Shown piece by piece: positions 61,701 to 64,000 of a stretch of DNA of 64,000 bases. Numbering within the stretch: the stretch's first letter is position 1; each line of letters begins with the position of its first letter. The notes under the pieces are model-generated. The model made no database searches. It was not told the origin of the DNA and worked only from the letters and a program-made list of their open reading frames with translations. A program made the position numbers and the translations under genes. This DNA comes from Sarcocystis neurona (lineage: Eukaryota > Apicomplexa > Conoidasida > Eucoccidiorida > Sarcocystidae), in assembly GCA_000727475.1 (NCBI GenBank), contig KL647289.1, forward strand, positions 5,088,019 through 5,152,018, read 5' to 3'.

Positions 61701-64000
61701 CCACAGACCGCTGTAGCAGATACCTAGGAAACAACCGCCGCAAAAGCACTCCCAATGAGAATACACAGAGATAGAATATATAAAGAAGGTTGTACGTACG
61801 CTAGAATTAGCGTATTGATACATACAATAATATACACGGCTAAGGACTTAGATGTAAGAATCCTTATAGGTAGGGATTTACAGATAGAGACTGCGACATA
61901 GAGATTTATACGTAGAATTTATACTAGAGACGGATACCTACGAAAAATGTATATAGGTATGTATATAGACACACTTATAAGGACATGTTTGTATATATTG
62001 ATATGCACGTATATAAGGATATACATTCGTGTAAAAGGATATATATGTATATACAAACATATGTATATACAGGGATTCATATATATATATATAAATGTAA
62101 AGGGATATAGAGATACGAATGGCGTTGCAACTGGATTGCAACCGCAGCAGAGAGTAAAGATACTGCGGCAGCAGACGGAGAGAAGTTGGGCAGGAGAGAA
62201 ATAGCAGCAGAAATTCTACAGTGTACCTCGCCGTAGGCGCCCTGTCCGACCTTGTTAAACAGCTCGTAGTGATGCTCCGAAGTGCCGTCGTTCGTCCAGA
62301 AGGGGAAAGCTTTTAAAAAGCTGCAGTAGCAGCACCCCAGGAATAGCAGTCCCAGGCTCAGCAATAGCAGTGTCAGCCTTAGCAACAGCAGCGCCAGTCT
62401 CAGCAACAGCCGGATCGCCAGCCCCGACGACGCCAGCAGCACTGCCCCACGCCCGCAGTGGCACAAGCAGCAGACACCTTACACTTCTCAAAAAAGTGCA
62501 TACATCTGGAAGCGAATATTTATCCGTGGATAGACGCAGGCGCGGGTATATACGTCGACACGCACATACGGATATATATTCAGAACGATACATACACACA
62601 CGTACACGCGTGTATATATATATATATCTGTATCCGCGTACGTGGACGCCCAAATAGCTGTAGACACACTCGCGTATGTACGTAGACGTATGCACGTCTC
62701 TGTACAGCTATACATTCAGAGATGCGTATATACATATATACGCATATATATATATATATATGTATAAATATATAGATACGCACGTACTGGTACATACAAC
62801 TGGGCACGCTCCATAATACGCACATATATGTGAAGGCGGGTGGAACACGTGATCCGTCTTGGAGTTTCTTCTATCCATCAAATGCATGGGTCTGCGTAAG
62901 GGGCTGCAGCGGACGCCGAGGCACTCTACGGAAAATCTCTTCCTCCGCTACAGGACCTGCAGATGTGTATGTCATGGCTAACAGTGTGGTTCTCCTACAG
63001 AGCAGTGAGAGACAGAACAGAAAGGAAGGAGCAAAAATCTCCCACGAGAAAGAAAATATGTCTGCAAAGACGCGAATAGGAGCACCGTTTCTTTCTGTGA
63101 AAACACGTAGGCTTCTTTGCCCTACACGTAAACACACACACATAATCGGTCTCTATAATTAGAAAGCAGCAAACATATATAGGGAGAGGGGCAAAGAGAA
63201 GTATACACTAAGGAGCGGCTGATGTGAATGCGCGTCAGTATACGAACATGCACAAACACATTTGCTGGGTGCACGCGTCCTTCTCATTTAAACTATTCAT
63301 CTCTATGGAATGCATGAACCCACACGCCGGGATTGAAGCAGACACCCTGAGCGGCAAACTCTCCAGGAGGAGGACGGGCGAGGAGAGCAGCAGCACGTGC
63401 TCCTCCTTCCCCTGCTGCCGTAGCTGCTTCTGCTGCAGGGCTGCTCAGCAGCAGCCCAGCAGCCGCGGGTCCTTCAAGAGCAAGCTGCCAGAGACACTGC
63501 GCTGCAGCTGTAGCAGCAGCAGCGTCTTCGTCCTCCAGTCGCTGACGACGCTGCTGTGTTGCTGTGGCTGTTGTTTCTTCTGCTGTCCCTTTCACTTCCT
63601 CTGTACCCTTTGATGCGTTAAAAGTTGCTGTCTCCTCTGCTGCTGTTGCTTCCTCTCCTGCCGCTTCTTCTTCTCCGCCTGCTGTTCCCTGGGCGCTCTC
63701 TCGATTCATTGTTGCCAGCCTGCCAAGCTCTGCGCCCGCCGCTGCTTCTGCTTGGCGAGTAGCCCGTGCAGCAGCAGTGTCGCGGCCTGCTCTTCCGCCG
63801 GCAGGAGGGGCTGAGGCGGCGCCGGGGGGTGGCGCTGTTCCTGCTGTCAGAGGAGCTGTCGGAAGGTCATCACGTGTGTTGCGCCCACATGAAAAGTATC
63901 GAGTGAGTGCCGCAGGCAGCGCAGCCAGTACGGCTCCTTCCCAAGAGTCTGCAGCCGCTGCACGTGCTGCCGCTGCAGCAGCAGCTATGAGCGCAGCCGC
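47104..64000 (-). CDS. Serine/threonine protein kinase, plant-type layout, ten exons (5' end may be outside the window)
   Basis: Exons in transcription order: 64000-63346, 62309-62227, 59629-59497, 57642-57200, 55338-54754, 53635-53545, 51995-51373, 49846-48260, 47714-47616, 47274-47104. Phase is kept at all nine junctions and 1,489 residues lie in the window. Seen in order: glycine loop GQGAYGEVW; ATP-anchoring Lys in YVVLKRM (codon 59575-59573); helix-C Glu in KREIFFG; hinge MWLVFVNEG; catalytic loop THRDVKLEN; metal-binding Asp in LADWGSA (Trp replaces Phe of DFG); GYQPPE in place of APE; PSYDMWSVGL; C-lobe end RLTAAEALRHPWF. All core catalytic residues are present, so activity is likely. 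Spacing and flanking words recall, from memory, the plant kinase family that includes At3g63330. Substrate and location are unknown. Large Ser/Ala/Gln inserts sit between conserved blocks. Confidence 0.82.
47616..47714 (-). CDS. Kinase exon 9: C-lobe helix before subdomain XI
   Basis: Acceptor CTGTTTTTGCAG|TTTGCT and donor GATCCTCAG|GTGGGT enclose 33 codons reading FAQVLRERDKAGVGLP and NALARDLLRRLLAVDPQ. Its last words join the next exon as AVDPQ-DRLTAAEAL, the usual kinase pattern. Confidence 0.85.
48260..49846 (-). CDS. Kinase exon 8: large low-complexity insert in the C-lobe
   Basis: Acceptor CCTGGGCAG|GTGGAG and the strong donor CGCCGG|GTACGT bound 1,587 nt (529 codons), phase 0 at both ends. 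It begins VEQRVALFPKAERERVLLL and LEDMCLTAW, consistent with C-lobe helices after subdomain IX. It then becomes Ala/Ser/Gly/Gln-rich with no recognised domain. Confidence 0.7.
49850..50310. repeat. CAG trinucleotide block in kinase intron 7
   Basis: CAGCAGCAG clusters between kinase exons 8 and 7; on the transcribed minus strand these are CTG/TGC-rich. Open frames here are not supported as coding because the exon model splices across them. Confidence 0.65.
50320..51340. repeat. AT-rich microsatellites in kinase intron 7
   Basis: TATA and CATA repeats at 50330-50350, 50480-50500, 51080-51110 and 51195-51260 with low-copy spacers. Confidence 0.7.
51373..51995 (-). CDS. Kinase exon 7: activation segment and subdomain IX
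   Basis: Acceptor GGCCGCGCAG|CTGCTG is preceded by a pyrimidine-rich tract. The exon carries SFLRLLSEDE, then AAQETAGYQPPEDFF (activation segment, PPE for APE), a Ser/Ala insert, and PSYDMWSVGLTLLKVVLG. The donor is CTTCGC|GTAGGC, phase 0. Confidence 0.8.
52740..53300. repeat. GTATATG/ACACATA microsatellite in kinase intron 6
   Basis: Alternating TGTGTATGT and CATACGTA repeats flank a low-copy stretch at 52905-53100 with no conserved motif. The kinase model splices across it. Confidence 0.65.
53545..53635 (-). CDS. Kinase exon 6: ENILL and DWG motif
   Basis: Acceptor CTGCTCCGCAG|GAAAAT continues THRDVKL-ENILL directly. The exon then gives DVRLADWGSAVLNAS, with the magnesium-binding Asp codon at 53587-53585. 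The donor is AACGCGA|GTGAGA, phase 1. Confidence 0.85.
53990..54700 (+). repeat. Purine-rich tract in kinase intron 5
   Basis: Dominated by GAAGAAGA, GGAAGAAG and AAAAGAAG on the plus strand, so the kinase pre-mRNA (minus strand) carries a CT-rich tract of about 700 nt between the HRD exon and the DWG exon. Confidence 0.75.
54754..55338 (-). CDS. Kinase exon 5: helix E and catalytic HRD loop
   Basis: Acceptor CTGCGTGCAG|TCGGAC begins SDLWWLLKRGG. After a low-complexity stretch comes FLLFLRALLRPVLSAL, then AHHITHRDVKL at the donor CTG|GTAATT. The catalytic Asp codon is 54765-54763. The exon is 585 nt, phase 0 at both ends. Confidence 0.8.
55600..57130. repeat. AT-rich microsatellites in kinase intron 4
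   Basis: Pure (CA)n at about 55727-55748, TA runs at 55773-55796, 56034-56046, 56249-56267 and 56409-56429, and TATACA mixtures. No exon recognised between 55339 and 57199. Confidence 0.75.
57200..57642 (-). CDS. Kinase exon 4: helix C end to hinge, with Ser/Arg insert
   Basis: It starts GEMLQGAAHVARFLEAF across the junction and ends in the hinge MWLVFVNEGFSLSHLFF. A Ser/Arg- then Glu/Gln-rich insert of about 90 residues separates them. The donor is GCGCCT|GTCAGT, phase 0. Confidence 0.78.
58572..58790. repeat. Tandem repeat in kinase intron 3, four units of 60-64 bp
   Basis: Anchors TGATCTC(C/T)ACATATATCTGAGC occur at about 58576, 58640 and 58702, with a diverged fourth copy at 58762 (CGATTTCTTCATATATGTGAGC). 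Units are separated by variable TA/CATA microsatellite, which explains the shrinking period. Confidence 0.75.
59497..59629 (-). CDS. Kinase exon 3: ATP-binding Lys and helix C Glu
   Basis: Acceptor TGTGTTCATAG|GTGTGG and donor TTCTTCG|GTAAAG enclose 133 nt. VWMAVALD completes the glycine loop, YVVLKRM carries the beta-3 Lys, and GKREIFFG carries the helix-C Glu. The exon is short, lies 2.6 kb from the previous one and is easily missed by gene finders. Confidence 0.82.
59690..60180. repeat. CAG trinucleotide block in kinase intron 2
   Basis: CAGCAGCAGC and CAACAGC runs between kinase exons 3 and 2. Plus- and minus-strand frames are long by composition; none shows a conserved motif. Confidence 0.65.
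60190..61070. other. Low-copy DNA in kinase intron 2, nothing recognised
   Basis: Mixed-composition sequence without repeats, RNA genes or conserved frames that I can identify. Confidence 0.4.
61070..62110. repeat. CAG block followed by AT microsatellite in kinase intron 2
   Basis: 61070-61700 has CAGCAGCAAC-type triplets. 61770-62110 has TATA/GATA repeats with a TA run at 62080-62092. No exon recognised. Confidence 0.65.
62227..62309 (-). CDS. Kinase exon 2: glycine-rich loop
   Basis: Acceptor CTTTTTAAAAG|CTTTCC and donor GGCGAG|GTACAC bound 83 nt encoding FPFWTNDGTSEHHYELF and KVGQGAYGE. The next exon supplies VW to complete the GxGxYGEVW glycine loop. Confidence 0.82.
63346..64000 (-). 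CDS. Kinase exon 1 (partial): Ala/Glu-rich N-terminal region
   Basis: The frame is open to the window edge. An in-frame ATG sits at 63709-63707, so the start is either there or beyond 64000. The donor CTCAGG|GTGTCT is phase 1 and joins the next exon to give an Ala codon. The segment is Ala/Glu/Thr-rich with no recognised domain. This donor is the weakest of the model, and an extra small exon before 62309 is possible. Confidence 0.5.

Noticed and set aside
62310..62466. Hydrophobic Leu-rich stretch fused in frame to the kinase glycine loop, suggesting a membrane anchor
   Set aside because: The Leu codons come from CTG/TTG triplets in an intron; the splice at 62309 removes it and keeps phase with the upstream exon.

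Overview
The window looks like nuclear DNA of a coccidian apicomplexan, most likely an Eimeria species. Three things suggest this. CAG/AGC/CTG trinucleotide runs occur in every region, and inside coding frames they become long Ala, Gln and Ser runs (homopolymeric amino-acid repeats). (TA)n and (TACA)n-like microsatellites separate the repeat-rich blocks. Conserved proteins are split into many exons by GT-AG introns of about 0.4 to 4 kb and are inflated several-fold by low-complexity inserts. All family assignments were made by eye from remembered family consensus; no database search was run.

Three multi-exon genes were rebuilt by matching conserved motifs to splice sites and checking that reading phase is kept across every junction. 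(1) 28,063-44,225 (+): a six-exon, 2,935-residue DEAD-box RNA helicase of MSS116-like layout, with a possible mitochondrial presequence. Motifs II, III and VI have lost their signature residues. (2) 64,000-47,104 (-): a ten-exon serine/threonine protein kinase with all main catalytic residues, whose layout resembles a plant-type kinase family. Its 5' end may lie beyond the window. (3) 19,130-11,853 (-): three exons of a KIF-binding protein (KBP) family TPR-like protein, with an unresolved 3' end.

Layout. 1-9,300: CAG blocks, AT microsatellites, a 0.2-kb inverted repeat and no gene I can name. 9,400-11,100: CTG/CAG blocks with one possible minus-strand exon. 11,850-19,130: KBP gene. 19,700-20,500: long purine-rich stretch. 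21,400-22,460: decayed Ty3/gypsy-type pol fragments on the minus strand, inside a CAG-poor island (about 21-27 kb). 26,200-27,130: possible minus-strand gene running away from the helicase. 28,063-44,225: helicase. 44,300-46,640: protein-like minus-strand frames that I could not join. 47,104-64,000: kinase gene, with introns full of microsatellites, purine-rich tracts and a short tandem repeat.

Nothing suggests operons or shared pathways. The helicase (probably organellar RNA), the kinase (signalling) and the KBP-like protein (possibly microtubule motor related) are independent eukaryotic genes. No rRNA, tRNA, CRISPR array, telomere repeat or replication origin was recognised.
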